From Tissierellia bacterium (GTDB lineage Bacteria > Bacillota_A > Clostridia > Tissierellales > Peptoniphilaceae), in contig JAAYEN010000324.1 in assembly GCA_012728775.1 (NCBI GenBank), forward strand, positions 1 through 10,987: a DNA stretch of 10,987 bases. Reading direction: 5' to 3'. Numbering within the stretch: the first letter of the stretch is position 1; each line of letters starts with the position of its first letter. The notes under the pieces were generated by a model. It searched no databases. It worked only from the letters and a program-made list of their open reading frames with translations, and was not told the origin of the DNA. Below are positions 1-7,480 of the stretch, in pieces. Made by a program: the position numbers and the translations under genes.

Positions 1-1314
1 ATGTGAAGTTCTAGGAAATTGATCCACCATTATTGCATTGTCTACTTGATATCCACTTCCCATAAATATTTCTAAATCTCTAACCATTGTTTTTGGATTA
101 CAGCTGATATATAAAAACTGTTCCGGCTTGAAATTAATAATTTTTAGTATTGCTTTTGGATGAATCCCTTCTCTTGGGGGGTCTATGACAATTATGTCTG
201 GTTTGATATCAATTTTTTCTACTTCTTCTAATACATCGCCAGCTATAAATTCTACGTTTTCTATTTTATTTACAATAGCAGATCTCTTTGCGCTTTCTAC
301 AGCTTCTTCTATGATTTCAATTCCAATTACTTTTTTGGCTTTTTTCCCTAATATTTGGGTTATAGTCCCTGTTCCAGAGTATAAGTCAAAGATAATTTTG
401 TCATCAATATTTTCTAAAAGTCCAATTCCTTCATTATATAATACTTCTGCACTTTTTGTATTTGTTTGAAAAAATGAAAAAGGTGTAATTTTAAATTCTA
501 ACCCATTTAACTTTTCAATAATAAATTCTTTGCCGTAAATATGTTCCACATTCTCTGGAATTACTGCATCTGCAAGTGAGTCATTGTAAGTTATAAAAAC
601 ACTTTTTATTTCACCTTCTAATTCCAAGGATAAGAAGAAATTTATTAAAGCTTCTTTATTTATTTCAGTGTCTGAGGTAATTACTAAATTAATTAATATT
701 TCACCAATTTCTGACCTTCTAATTACTAAATGTCTGAGATTTCCTTCTCGAGACATTTTGTGTAGAAAATTTAGTCCTTGGCTTTCTAAATAATCTCTAG
801 TTTCTCTTCGTATTATATTAAAATCCTCATGTACTATTAAACATTTTTTAGTATTTACTATCTCATAAAATCTATTTTTTTTATGCATCCCCAGTGCCAT
901 GGGAGATCCTTTATACTCATCACCAAAAGTATATTCCATTTTGTTTCTATAGGATTTAAAATCAGGACTTTTAACGGACTTTTGTATTTTTATTCCAATA
1001 GTTTTAAAAAGTTTTCTAATTTGTTCTTCTTTGTAATTAATTTCATCTTCATAAGACATACTTTGATATACACATCCTCCACAAAGTTCTCTATGAACAC
1101 AACCTTCATAATTTTCTTTATGGGATTTTTCTAAAACTGAATATATTTTTCCATCTCTATAGCCATCTCGTATTCTACCTGGAATAGCTTCTACAATTTG
1201 CCCTACTATTGCCCCTTTTACGTGCATTATTTGATTTTCACTTCCATAAGTTCCTATTCCTATATTAGGATATATTGTATCTATAATTTTAATTGTCTTA
1301 AGTTTTTTAGCCAT
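1..1314 (-). CDS. rlmD: 23S rRNA (uracil-5-)-methyltransferase, RlmD/RlmCD (TrmA) family, C-terminus cut by window edge
   Basis: This enzyme transfers a methyl group from SAM to C5 of a uracil in 23S rRNA (U1939 in E. coli RlmD; the Bacillus homologue RlmCD also does U747). The frame is open for 438 codons. It starts at an ATG (1314-1312) preceded by AGAGGTGA at good spacing. Residues about 5-62 form a weak TRAM-like beta-barrel. Cysteines C72, C78, C81 (C-x5-C-x2-C) and C158 fit the family's [4Fe-4S] site. The methyltransferase core has FFQTN (281-285), the SAM loop DLYSGTG (310-316), DPPREG (378-383) and the nucleophilic cysteine C405 in SCNP. The last visible residues, DQFPRTSH, match the conserved end of the family, so only about 10-15 residues lie outside the window. 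It is divergent from the deacetylase. The family is certain; the exact target uridine is not visible. Confidence 0.93.
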   Translation of the reverse strand, partial: MAKKLKTIKIIDTIYPNIGIGTYGSENQIMHVKGAIVGQIVEAIPGRIRDGYRDGKIYSVLEKSHKENYEGCVHRELCGGCVYQSMSYEDEINYKEEQIRKLFKTIGIKIQKSVKSPDFKSYRNKMEYTFGDEYKGSPMALGMHKKNRFYEIVNTKKCLIVHEDFNIIRRETRDYLESQGLNFLHKMSREGNLRHLVIRRSEIGEILINLVITSDTEINKEALINFFLSLELEGEIKSVFITYNDSLADAVIPENVEHIYGKEFIIEKLNGLEFKITPFSFFQTNTKSAEVLYNEGIGLLENIDDKIIFDLYSGTGTITQILGKKAKKVIGIEIIEEAVESAKRSAIVNKIENVEFIAGDVLEEVEKIDIKPDIIVIDPPREGIHPKAILKIINFKPEQFLYISCNPKTMVRDLEIFMGSGYQVDNAIMVDQFPRTSH

Positions 1315-1318
1315 TTGT

Positions 1319-1325
1319 CACCTCT
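1319..1325 (-). promoter_or_regulatory. Ribosome binding site of rlmD
   Basis: The minus strand reads AGAGGTGAC about five bases before the ATG at 1314, which supports this ATG as the start. Confidence 0.6.
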
Positions 1326-1395
1326 ATTTATATTTTACCATAAAGGAGAATAAAATATTACATTTTGATAACTTGGTCGTTTTATACTATTTTTG

Positions 1396-1404
1396 TGTTA
1401 TAAT
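1396..1404 (+). promoter_or_regulatory. Extended -10 promoter of the polysaccharide deacetylase gene
   Basis: The sequence TGTTATAAT is a perfect sigma-A -10 hexamer (1399-1404) with the TGn extension. No good -35 lies at 16-18 bp; the nearest is TTGGTC at 1373-1378 with a 20-bp spacer, so this would be an extended -10 type promoter. The predicted transcript start near 1411 leaves only about 15 bases of leader before the ATG at 1426. Confidence 0.5.
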
Positions 1405-1414
1405 ATTTTAGTAT

Positions 1415-1422
1415 GAGGAGGT
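1415..1422 (+). promoter_or_regulatory. Strong ribosome binding site of the deacetylase gene
   Basis: GAGGAGGT lies three bases before the ATG at 1426, counted from the end of the motif. It is a near-perfect complement to the 16S rRNA 3' end and fixes the start codon. Confidence 0.75.
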
Positions 1423-1425
1423 AAC

Positions 1426-2316
1426 ATGAAAAAAAGAGTTATTATATTATTTTTAATTATTACATTAATCCATCCTATTTCAGTAAATGCAATGGGTGAA
1501 ATTGCTACTATGTCAACTGATATAAGAGCTAAAATATTAAATGAGGCAAAATCCGTAAGTAGAAAGATAGCCGATGAATATATATTTGAAGAGTATGATG
1601 AAACGACAGGTTTTCATGTAAATGCAAAAAAAATTCCTGTATTGATGTTCCACGAAGTAGGTTATACGGATACAAAAGAATTCAACGACTCCAATTATAT
1701 TTTAAAAACTAGTTTAGAATCGAAAATGTTGTACTTATCTGCAAATGGATATACTACTATTACCATGTCAGAGCTTTATAATAACTGGGTAAATGGTACA
1801 AAACTTCCAGAAAAGCCTGTGGTTTTAACATTTGATGATGGGTACGCTTCCCACTTTACCTACGTGAAAGATGTGATGGAAAGATTTAATGCAAAAGGAA
1901 CTTTTTATATTGTCCAAGATAGGCTGTTTTTAGGAATAGAAAATAGAAATCTAGAGGGAGTTAGGGCTTTACACGAGGCAGGTCAAGAAATAGGTGTACA
2001 TTCTTATTCTCATCCTGACTTTTTGAAAATGAGTTATGATGAAATATATAAAGAAGTTTTGACTTCTAAGACTTTTTTAGAAGAAAATCTAGGGATTAAA
2101 ATGTCTACATTTTCTTACCCATTTGGAAATTACAATGATGCAGCTATTAAAGTTTTGAAAGATTTGGGATTTAAAACTTCTGTTACTACTAGACGTGGAA
2201 TAGGAGATCCTAATCAATTCCCAATAGATGGATTATATAAAATATCTAGATATAATGTTAATTACAATACTGACGAAAGTCAATTTATACAAATGCTAGA
2301 AGGAACTTACAAATAA
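1426..2316 (+). CDS. Secreted polysaccharide deacetylase (NodB-homology, CE4)
   Basis: This is a 296-residue exported hydrolase of the carbohydrate esterase 4 family, which removes acetyl groups from amino sugars in peptidoglycan or surface polysaccharide using a divalent metal. Residues 1-22 look like a Sec signal peptide: MKKR, a hydrophobic core, then VNA as a likely cleavage site. Residues about 25-68 are a charged helical linker. The catalytic domain shows LMFHEVG (73-79), the TFDDG motif with base and metal aspartates D137 and D138 (135-139), the metal histidines H192 and H196 in HSYSH, and YPFG (231-234). A classical fifth motif (Leu-x-His) is not evident; the C-terminus reads ISRYNV, as in the PgaB/IcaB-type branch. 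No lipobox, LysM or anchor is present, so the protein is released or held by the uncleaved signal. The substrate cannot be told from sequence. It is a single-gene unit ending in a strong terminator. Confidence 0.92.
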   Translation: MKKRVIILFLIITLIHPISVNAMGEIATMSTDIRAKILNEAKSVSRKIADEYIFEEYDETTGFHVNAKKIPVLMFHEVGYTDTKEFNDSNYILKTSLESKMLYLSANGYTTITMSELYNNWVNGTKLPEKPVVLTFDDGYASHFTYVKDVMERFNAKGTFYIVQDRLFLGIENRNLEGVRALHEAGQEIGVHSYSHPDFLKMSYDEIYKEVLTSKTFLEENLGIKMSTFSYPFGNYNDAAIKVLKDLGFKTSVTTRRGIGDPNQFPIDGLYKISRYNVNYNTDESQFIQMLEGTYK

Positions 2317-2363
2317 AAATAAGGCATTTTCAAAAAGTAGAAAATGCCTTATTTTTTTTATTT
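2315..2363. terminator. Bidirectional rho-independent terminator between convergent genes
   Basis: The segments 2315-2330 and 2341-2356 form an uninterrupted stem of up to 16 bp; the GC-containing core AAGGCATTTT / AAAATGCCTT is 10 bp. The loop is 10 bases. On the plus strand a T-run follows (2352-2359), terminating the deacetylase gene. On the minus strand the stem starts one base after the permease stop and is followed by ATTTTTATTT-type sequence, so it can also end the ABC operon. Confidence 0.88.
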
Positions 2364-3629
2364 TCTTCTAAATATTCTTCCAAGCCTATTAGTTAATTTA
2401 CCTCGATTTCCATAATTTAATGAAGAACTTCTATAAATTTTTACAGATGTTGCAGCTAGAATTAGGGTTGTAATTACTAATATCCCAAAGGAAATTCCTA
2501 CTTCCATTAGGGACATATCTGTTATGGCAAACCTAGTGTGTATTACAAACATTGAACTAAAAGGTACAAAACTCAATATTTTTAATACCATATTATCCGG
2601 ATTAGGATTTGAAAATGCAAATACCGTTGCTAAATATACTATTACTACTATAACCATTATTGGCCCCAAAGCAGTGTTAATCTCTTCAGTATTGGAAACT
2701 GTAGCTCCTAAAGCTGCATATATATAAAGATATAAAATATATCCAACAATGAAAAAGGCTAAGAATATGATGATGACCATTGGATCTAAAGTAACATTAT
2801 AAGACGATAGCGTTTCAAGGGTATTATTTATTGAGTCTTTATTGATTATTAGTCCAACTACAGCTGCTATGCCTACTGCTAACAACGTCACCATACTTTG
2901 TACAAAACTAGCCATAACTTTTCCATGAATTAAGTTTTTAGGATTTGTACTTGTTATTAAAAGTTCCATTGTCCTATCATTTTTTTCTCTAGCTACATTC
3001 ATTGATGCGATTTGCCCATTCATTAAAATCATAATATAGATTATCATGCTTAAAATTGAGCCTATCCCTGTAGCTATAGCTGTATTACCTTTAAGTGTTT
3101 CAATTTCAGTGGATATCGATATACTGTTTTCGATTTTCCTTACTTCATCAAAGGTGATTCCTTTTTCTTGAAGCTTTTGATCTATAAGATATTCTCTAAG
3201 AACTCCTGAGTATCTATCCATCCCTAGTCCAAATGTAGGAGCTTTATCTAGTATTAATTTCAATTTTTGTCCATTATTAAATATCAATCCAGCATTTATT
3301 TCATTATTGGAAACAGAATCTTTCAATTTCTCTTCATTTTCAAAAGAAATAATTTCATCTTTTTCATATATTTCCTTTATTGTGTTAAAATCTAAGTCAT
3401 TACCTTGGATAATTACTCCAATTTTTTCTTTACTTTCAGTCTCTAATTCAGAAGGAAAATACTCCGAAATTGATTCAGAAATATTATTGTTCATATCCGT
3501 AAATCCAAATCGAAATAAAATTGATCCAATTATTACAATAGATACAAAAATTGAAGTTGATATTAAAAAGGTTTTGGATTTTAGAGTGTTTTTTAATTCA
3601 TATTTAAATACTGTAAATATTTTATTCAT
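2358..3629 (-). CDS. ABC-2 type exporter permease, NatB-like
   Basis: This is the membrane partner of the adjacent ATPase, about 423 residues. Its architecture is that of ABC2_membrane_3/NatB proteins. There is one N-terminal transmembrane helix (about residues 21-41), then a large extracytoplasmic domain (about 45-180). A cluster of about five or six membrane helices follows (about 185-205, 241-263, 284-306, 322-340, 377-395), with a basic C-terminal tail. The cytoplasmic segment EKNDRTMELLITS after the second helix is the coupling-region signature of this family. The longest frame begins with GTG at 3638, but AGGTGA lies five bases before the ATG at 3629 and nothing suitable precedes the GTG, so I chose 3629. 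The gene then overlaps the ATPase by 8 nt, typical of translational coupling. Bacillus NatAB exports sodium; substrate here is unknown, and peptide or drug export is possible. Confidence 0.88.
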   Translation of the reverse strand: MNKIFTVFKYELKNTLKSKTFLISTSIFVSIVIIGSILFRFGFTDMNNNISESISEYFPSELETESKEKIGVIIQGNDLDFNTIKEIYEKDEIISFENEEKLKDSVSNNEINAGLIFNNGQKLKLILDKAPTFGLGMDRYSGVLREYLIDQKLQEKGITFDEVRKIENSISISTEIETLKGNTAIATGIGSILSMIIYIMILMNGQIASMNVAREKNDRTMELLITSTNPKNLIHGKVMASFVQSMVTLLAVGIAAVVGLIINKDSINNTLETLSSYNVTLDPMVIIIFLAFFIVGYILYLYIYAALGATVSNTEEINTALGPIMVIVVIVYLATVFAFSNPNPDNMVLKILSFVPFSSMFVIHTRFAITDMSLMEVGISFGILVITTLILAATSVKIYRSSSLNYGNRGKLTNRLGRIFRRK

Positions 3630-4533
3630 GATGTTCACCTACAGAATTGATAAATATGTCATAAACAGATGGCTCATACTCTCCAAAATATTTTATATCT
3701 AAACCAATATCTAAAAGTTCTTGTAAGAAAGAATTCTTATTTCTATCATTTAAATTTATTACCAATGAATCTTCCGCTCTACTTAATTCAAGATTACTTA
3801 TTTGGGATCTTAAATACATTTCTAAAGAATCCAAGTCCATTTTCTCAGCAGACAGAGTAACTCTGCCTCCTCCCATTTCTTTTTTTATATTAGCAATAGA
3901 ATCCGATACGACGATGTTCCCCTTTTCTATTATGGTCAATTCCTCACACATTTCTTCAACATAACCCATTTGATGAGAAGAAAAAATAAGATAATTTCCT
4001 TCATCAGTAATATCTTTTACTAAATCTCTAAGTATTTTAGAATTTACAGGATCTAGTCCAGAAAATGGTTCATCTAAAATTACAATTTCAGGATTATTCA
4101 TAAGAGCTTGAACTATTTGTACTTTTTGCTGATTACCTTTTGAAAGCGTCTCTAATTTTTTATCAGCATATTCTAATAGCTCTACTTTATCTAATAACTC
4201 TAGAATGTTTTTCTTTGCAATTTCCCCATCAATTCCTCTTAGTTTTGAAAAATATATTAGTTGTTCTAAAATTTTATGTTTTTGATAAAGACCTCTTTCT
4301 TCTGGCAAGTATCCAACTCTAAAATCTTCCAATTTAAAAGGTTTATCATTTATTGTAATGCTACCCAAATCAAAACGAAATACGTCCATGAATCCCCTAA
4401 TGGTAGTCGTTTTTCCTGCACCATTACGACCTAAAAATGCCATGGGTTTTCCAGATGTAACCTCAAAGCTTACACCATGGAGTATTTCTGTATCCCCGTA
4501 ACTTTTATAGAGTTTTTGAAACTTTATACTCAT
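3622..4533 (-). CDS. ABC transporter ATP-binding protein, NatA-like
   Basis: This is a 303-residue cytoplasmic ATPase that powers the NatB-like permease encoded directly downstream with an 8-nt overlap. All nucleotide-binding motifs are intact: Walker A GRNGAGKTT (35-43), a PEERGLY Q-loop region (77-83) in which the usual Gln position is Glu as in this subfamily, signature LSKGNQQ (130-136), Walker B VILDEP (151-156) with catalytic E155, D-loop SGLD, and H-loop H187 in SSHQM. Residues about 221-298 form a C-terminal extension of the DUF4162 kind found in NatA/YhaQ-type ATPases. The ATG at 4533 has AAGGAG seven bases upstream. The gene has its own promoter and follows the nrdJ terminator, so the pair forms a two-gene operon independent of nrdJ. 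The substrate is not deducible. Confidence 0.93.
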   Translation of the reverse strand: MSIKFQKLYKSYGDTEILHGVSFEVTSGKPMAFLGRNGAGKTTTIRGFMDVFRFDLGSITINDKPFKLEDFRVGYLPEERGLYQKHKILEQLIYFSKLRGIDGEIAKKNILELLDKVELLEYADKKLETLSKGNQQKVQIVQALMNNPEIVILDEPFSGLDPVNSKILRDLVKDITDEGNYLIFSSHQMGYVEEMCEELTIIEKGNIVVSDSIANIKKEMGGGRVTLSAEKMDLDSLEMYLRSQISNLELSRAEDSLVINLNDRNKNSFLQELLDIGLDIKYFGEYEPSVYDIFINSVGEHHE

Positions 4534-4576
4534 TTATGTCTCCTTCACAAAAGCATTTAGAATTTTATCTAAATAG

Positions 4577-4605
4577 ATTTTATCATATCTCATACAATAA
4601 TTCAA
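4577..4605 (-). promoter_or_regulatory. Sigma-A-type promoter of the NatAB-like operon
   Basis: On the minus strand the -35 TTGAAT (4605-4600) is separated by 17 bp from the -10 TAAAAT (4582-4577), which also has a TGA extension. The predicted start near 4570 gives a leader of about 36 bases before the ATG at 4533. It sits just downstream of the nrdJ terminator, as expected for a new transcription unit. Confidence 0.7.
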
Positions 4606-4642
4606 TTTTATTCTTTATATTTAAATTTTTCAAATATTTTCA

Positions 4643-4675
4643 TATTAAAAGGTGTGGCAAAATCTCACCACACCT
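4643..4675 (-). terminator. Rho-independent terminator of nrdJ
   Basis: On the minus strand AGGTGTGG (4675-4668) pairs with CCACACCT (4657-4650) as an 8-bp GC-rich stem with a 10-base loop. It is followed by TTTTAATATG. It begins 15 bases past the nrdJ stop codon. The T-tract is short, but the stem is strong. Confidence 0.75.
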
Positions 4676-4689
4676 AAAATACAATTATT

Positions 4690-6810
4690 TTATATTGCAC
4701 AAGGACTGTAACCACAATCTTGACACTCTTCGCATCCACCAGACTTATTCATAACGCCTCCGCACATAGGACATACACCGGGGTTTTCGTCTAATTCTCT
4801 AGCAATTTCTCTATTTAACTCGTCTTGTAATTCTTGAATTCTAGATTTTTTGGTATTGTCTGTGGTTAATATTCCTTCTCTATCACATCCATCTCTATAA
4901 ATTGTTATACCTTTTACACCCTTTTTCCAGGCATAAGTGTATAGGTCTTCTACTTCTTCTACTGTAAATTCATTAGGAACATTTACTGTGGAAGAAATAC
5001 TTGCATCAATAAATTGTTGGAAAGCAGATTGAACATCTATTCTTTTTTTATAATCCAATTTATCAGCTGTTACTATAAAACTTGGTAGTTCTTCTTCAGA
5101 TCCTAATCCATTGACATTCATATACTTTCTAACTATGTCTGAGTATACTTTATAGTAGGTGTCTATTCCGTGTATAGATTCAGTTTTTCTCGTATAAGAA
5201 ACTTGAAATAATGGTTCTACTCCATTACTACATCCTACTAAAGTGGAAATGCTTCCTGTAGGGGCTATCGTTAGAAGTTGGGAGTTTCTTAAGCCATGTT
5301 CTTTGATCAATTCTATTACATCATCATCAGCATTATGGAGTAAGAAGGGACTTTTCAAAACATATTCTGGGTTATAGTCCGGATATGGTCCTTCTTCTTT
5401 AGCTAATAATGCTGAAGCTCTTAAAGCTTCGTTGATTAAAAGTCGCCCTATCTGATTTATTAGATTAATAGATTCTTCTGAACCATATTCAATACCTAAT
5501 TTAATAAAAGCATCTGCTAATCCCATAATTCCTAAACCTATTTGACGAAGTCTTTCTCCGACCTCTTTTTGTTCTTTTAAAGGATGCAAGTTCATATTTT
5601 CATCTAGAACTCCATTTAGGTAATAGACTCCTTCTCTTACTAATTCAGCAAATTTTTCAAATTCAAATCTAGCGTATATAGTAAAAGGATGCTTTACAAA
5701 TTCACCTAAATTTATACTCCCCAAATTACAGCTTCCAAATGCAGGAAGTGGTTCTTCGGCACATGGATTTACACCTGCATATTCAAAACTTGGATCCTCA
5801 CTCATCAAATGCCATGAATTAATTCTGTCCCAATAAAGTATTCCTGGCTCCGCCATTCTCCAATTATTATATGCAAGTTTTCTAAACATATCCCTAGCAC
5901 TTACTTCTTTTTCTATAGTTTCTCCAGAGGCATCTACATCAAAGTATAATTTAAATGGTTTATCTTCGACAACAGAATTCATAAATTCATCATTTACATT
6001 TACAGAAATATTTGCACTAGTTACTTTTTCAAGATTACTTTTCACATTAATAAATTCTTCTAAGTCTGGATGGGTACAGTCGATATTAAGCATTAATGCT
6101 CCACGACGTCCCTTCATTCCTATTAGAGCTGTAGTTTGGGCAAATAAATCCATAAAAGATACTGCTCCAGTAGTAGTAGAAGCTGCATTATTAACTCTAG
6201 CACCTCTAGGTCTAAGTTTAGAAATATTTAGACCTACGCCACCACCATAGCTATATGTTCTAGCTAGATATTTTGCAGTGTCATAAATTTCTTCTATGCT
6301 GTCCCCTACTTTAGGCAATACATAGCAGTTGGAGAGAGTAATTTTTTTACCAAATTTATCTAGTCCTCTGCCGGCTAATATTCTTCCAGCAGGCATAAAA
6401 CGTTTATCTTTAATTGCTTTTTTTATAGCTTCATTGTTTCCACTAGTTCTATCTAAGAATTCTTCAAAGTTTTCTGAGTCGAATCTGTATTTCTTCTCAT
6501 AAATATCCCTTTGAAGATCTGACATGTCCCATCCTTCACGTCTTAGTTTTTCACGTTCTTGTCTATAAATAATATATTTCTTAGCAACATCTGGGCGAAC
6601 TTTCATCAATTCAAGTTCTACTTCGTCTTGAATAGTCTCTATATGAAGTTGTTCATCTCCTTCATGCTTTTGTGAAATTGTCTGTGCTATTTGTCTAGAT
6701 ATAGCTTCATCAATTCCTTCTTCAGTTTCTGCCATTGCTTTTTCAATAGCTATTACAATTTTATTTTCCTCAAACTCCACTAAATTGCCATTTCTTTTTC
6801 TAACTTGCAT
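4690..6810 (-). CDS. nrdJ: Adenosylcobalamin-dependent (class II) ribonucleotide reductase
   Basis: This 706-residue enzyme reduces ribonucleotides to deoxyribonucleotides using a thiyl radical generated from adenosylcobalamin, so it needs neither oxygen nor a second radical subunit. Residues 1-92 form an ATP-cone allosteric domain (VRKRNG start). The ten-stranded barrel carries redox cysteine C162 in LSNCYVLP, thiyl cysteine C350 and E352 in NPCAE, and redox partner C361 in FGSCNL. The 11-residue spacing of the last two cysteines equals that of Thermotoga NrdJ (C322/C333). The substrate-phosphate loop APTGSIS is present. The C-terminus has six cysteines (C680, C683, C693, C696, C699, C704), a zinc-ribbon-like tail ending in a C-x4-C pair that reloads the active site. 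The class I radical-transfer tyrosine pair is absent. The ATG at 6810 has AGGAG seven bases upstream. It is monocistronic, with an NrdR-type control region. Confidence 0.96.
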   Translation of the reverse strand: MQVRKRNGNLVEFEENKIVIAIEKAMAETEEGIDEAISRQIAQTISQKHEGDEQLHIETIQDEVELELMKVRPDVAKKYIIYRQEREKLRREGWDMSDLQRDIYEKKYRFDSENFEEFLDRTSGNNEAIKKAIKDKRFMPAGRILAGRGLDKFGKKITLSNCYVLPKVGDSIEEIYDTAKYLARTYSYGGGVGLNISKLRPRGARVNNAASTTTGAVSFMDLFAQTTALIGMKGRRGALMLNIDCTHPDLEEFINVKSNLEKVTSANISVNVNDEFMNSVVEDKPFKLYFDVDASGETIEKEVSARDMFRKLAYNNWRMAEPGILYWDRINSWHLMSEDPSFEYAGVNPCAEEPLPAFGSCNLGSINLGEFVKHPFTIYARFEFEKFAELVREGVYYLNGVLDENMNLHPLKEQKEVGERLRQIGLGIMGLADAFIKLGIEYGSEESINLINQIGRLLINEALRASALLAKEEGPYPDYNPEYVLKSPFLLHNADDDVIELIKEHGLRNSQLLTIAPTGSISTLVGCSNGVEPLFQVSYTRKTESIHGIDTYYKVYSDIVRKYMNVNGLGSEEELPSFIVTADKLDYKKRIDVQSAFQQFIDASISSTVNVPNEFTVEEVEDLYTYAWKKGVKGITIYRDGCDREGILTTDNTKKSRIQELQDELNREIARELDENPGVCPMCGGVMNKSGGCEECQDCGYSPCAI

Positions 6811-6820
6811 ATTTTTTCTC

Positions 6821-6836
6821 CTACTATATATTGTGC
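6821..6836. promoter_or_regulatory. NrdR box 1 (repressor site) upstream of nrdJ
   Basis: CTACTATATATTGTGC matches the known NrdR box consensus (acaCwAtATaTwgtgt) at 13 of 16 positions by hand count. It lies downstream of the predicted nrdJ transcript start and adjoins the Shine-Dalgarno sequence. NrdR represses ribonucleotide reductase genes when bound to ATP/dATP. Confidence 0.7.
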
Positions 6837-6861
6837 TTAATTCAAATTTTCTTCGTATAAA

Positions 6862-6877
6862 CTACTATATCATAGGT
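6862..6877. promoter_or_regulatory. NrdR box 2 (degenerate) overlapping the nrdJ -10
   Basis: This 16-base site starts CTACTATAT and matches the NrdR box consensus at about 10 of 16 positions. It lies 41 bp centre-to-centre from box 1, close to four helical turns. NrdR sites usually come in pairs spaced by whole turns. It covers the nrdJ -10 hexamer. Alone it would be weak evidence; the pairing and position support it. Confidence 0.5.
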
Positions 6878-6892
6878 AAGTTCTATTGACAA
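6864..6892 (-). promoter_or_regulatory. Sigma-A-type promoter of nrdJ
   Basis: On the minus strand the -35 TTGTCA (6892-6887) is separated by 17 bp from the -10 TATAGT (6869-6864), with a TGA extension. Transcription would start near 6857, leaving a leader of about 46 bases, too short for a cobalamin riboswitch. The -10 is overlapped by NrdR box 2. Confidence 0.75.
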
Positions 6893-6899
6893 TACTTAT

Positions 6900-6942
6900 T
6901 AAATTAAAAAGGTTGCTTAGGAATAATTACCTTCGCAACCTT
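6900..6942 (-). terminator. Rho-independent terminator of the rho-gltX-ECF cluster
   Basis: On the minus strand AAGGTTGC (6942-6935) pairs with GCAACCTT (6916-6909), an 8-bp stem whose 18-base loop contains a further AGG/CCT pairing. It is followed by TTTTTAATTT. It lies 32 bases after the ECF gene stop and separates that cluster from nrdJ. Confidence 0.75.
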
Positions 6943-6974
6943 AGAAATTAACTACTTAGTTAAAAAAAAGTTTT

Positions 6975-7478
6975 TTAAATTTTATTTTTTATATTCTTAT
7001 ATAAAAGAGAAGCTAATATAGCACCCACAATTCCTTGTAATAAATTTCCTGGGAAACTAGCAATTGCTGCTGGAAAATCATATAAAAGTATTTCAGCTAA
7101 TAAATAACCTATTGCCATCCATATTCCTGCTACTACTAGTGGTATTGACATATTTTTTTCTTTTAATATTTTTCTAAATAAAAATACTCCTAAAGCTCCT
7201 TCAATGCCCTTTATCACTAAAGTAAATGGAGCATAATAACTATACCCCAATATGATATCCGCTAGTGCAGAACCTAAACCCCCAACTACAAATCCACCAC
7301 CAGGTCCTAATATCATACCTGATAATAGAACTATAGCATCTCCTAAGTTAATATAGCCTTGAGTAGCTATTGTAGGTACAGTGACTAGCATTGTAGCCAA
7401 AACTGTAAGAGCCATTAATATTCCGTATAACGCAATCTGATTTATTGAGAATTTTGTTTTTGATTCCTTTTTTTCCAC
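6975..7478 (-). CDS. ECF transporter S component (vitamin-uptake substrate-binding membrane protein)
   Basis: This is a 167-residue integral membrane protein of the energy-coupling-factor S-component family. It captures a vitamin or related small molecule and docks on a shared EcfA-EcfA'-EcfT energizing module, which is not in this window. About six helices are visible (residues about 13-34, 45-60, 62-78, 82-100, 111-133, 145-161). The conserved block NLGDAIVLLSGMILGPGGG (44-62) is followed by GGLGSALADIILGY (66-79) and APFTLVIKGIEG (83-94), typical of the ECF_trnsprt domain. The substrate is not readable; pantothenate-, pyridoxine- or pyrimidine-type substrates are all conceivable. The start is GTG at 7478, with AGGAGGGT six bases upstream; that Shine-Dalgarno sits inside a hairpin. 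It follows gltX by 85 nt with no terminator and ends the cluster. Confidence 0.85.
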   Translation of the reverse strand: MEKKESKTKFSINQIALYGILMALTVLATMLVTVPTIATQGYINLGDAIVLLSGMILGPGGGFVVGGLGSALADIILGYSYYAPFTLVIKGIEGALGVFLFRKILKEKNMSIPLVVAGIWMAIGYLLAEILLYDFPAAIASFPGNLLQGIVGAILASLLYKNIKNKI

Positions 7479-7480
7479 AA

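Noticed and set aside
185..1134. Plus-strand open frames within the first 1.2 kb
   Set aside because: They lie antisense to the rlmD reading frame, lack ribosome binding sites and resemble no family; they are shadows of the real gene. The same holds for plus-strand frames inside the ABC genes, nrdJ and rho.
1..1314. rlmD as a truncated pseudogene
   Set aside because: The frame is open to the window edge and all catalytic and Fe-S residues are intact; the missing end is caused only by the window boundary.
1332..1340. Promoter for rlmD (TGGTAAAAT on the minus strand)
   Set aside because: The extended -10 is fair, but there is no -35 at any usual spacing and the start point would fall on the ribosome binding site, so it is too weak to list.
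6811..6974. Cobalamin riboswitch before the B12-dependent reductase
   Set aside because: Only about 46 bases lie between the predicted transcript start and the ATG, and no B12-box-like sequence is visible; the rest of the spacer is the ECF terminator.
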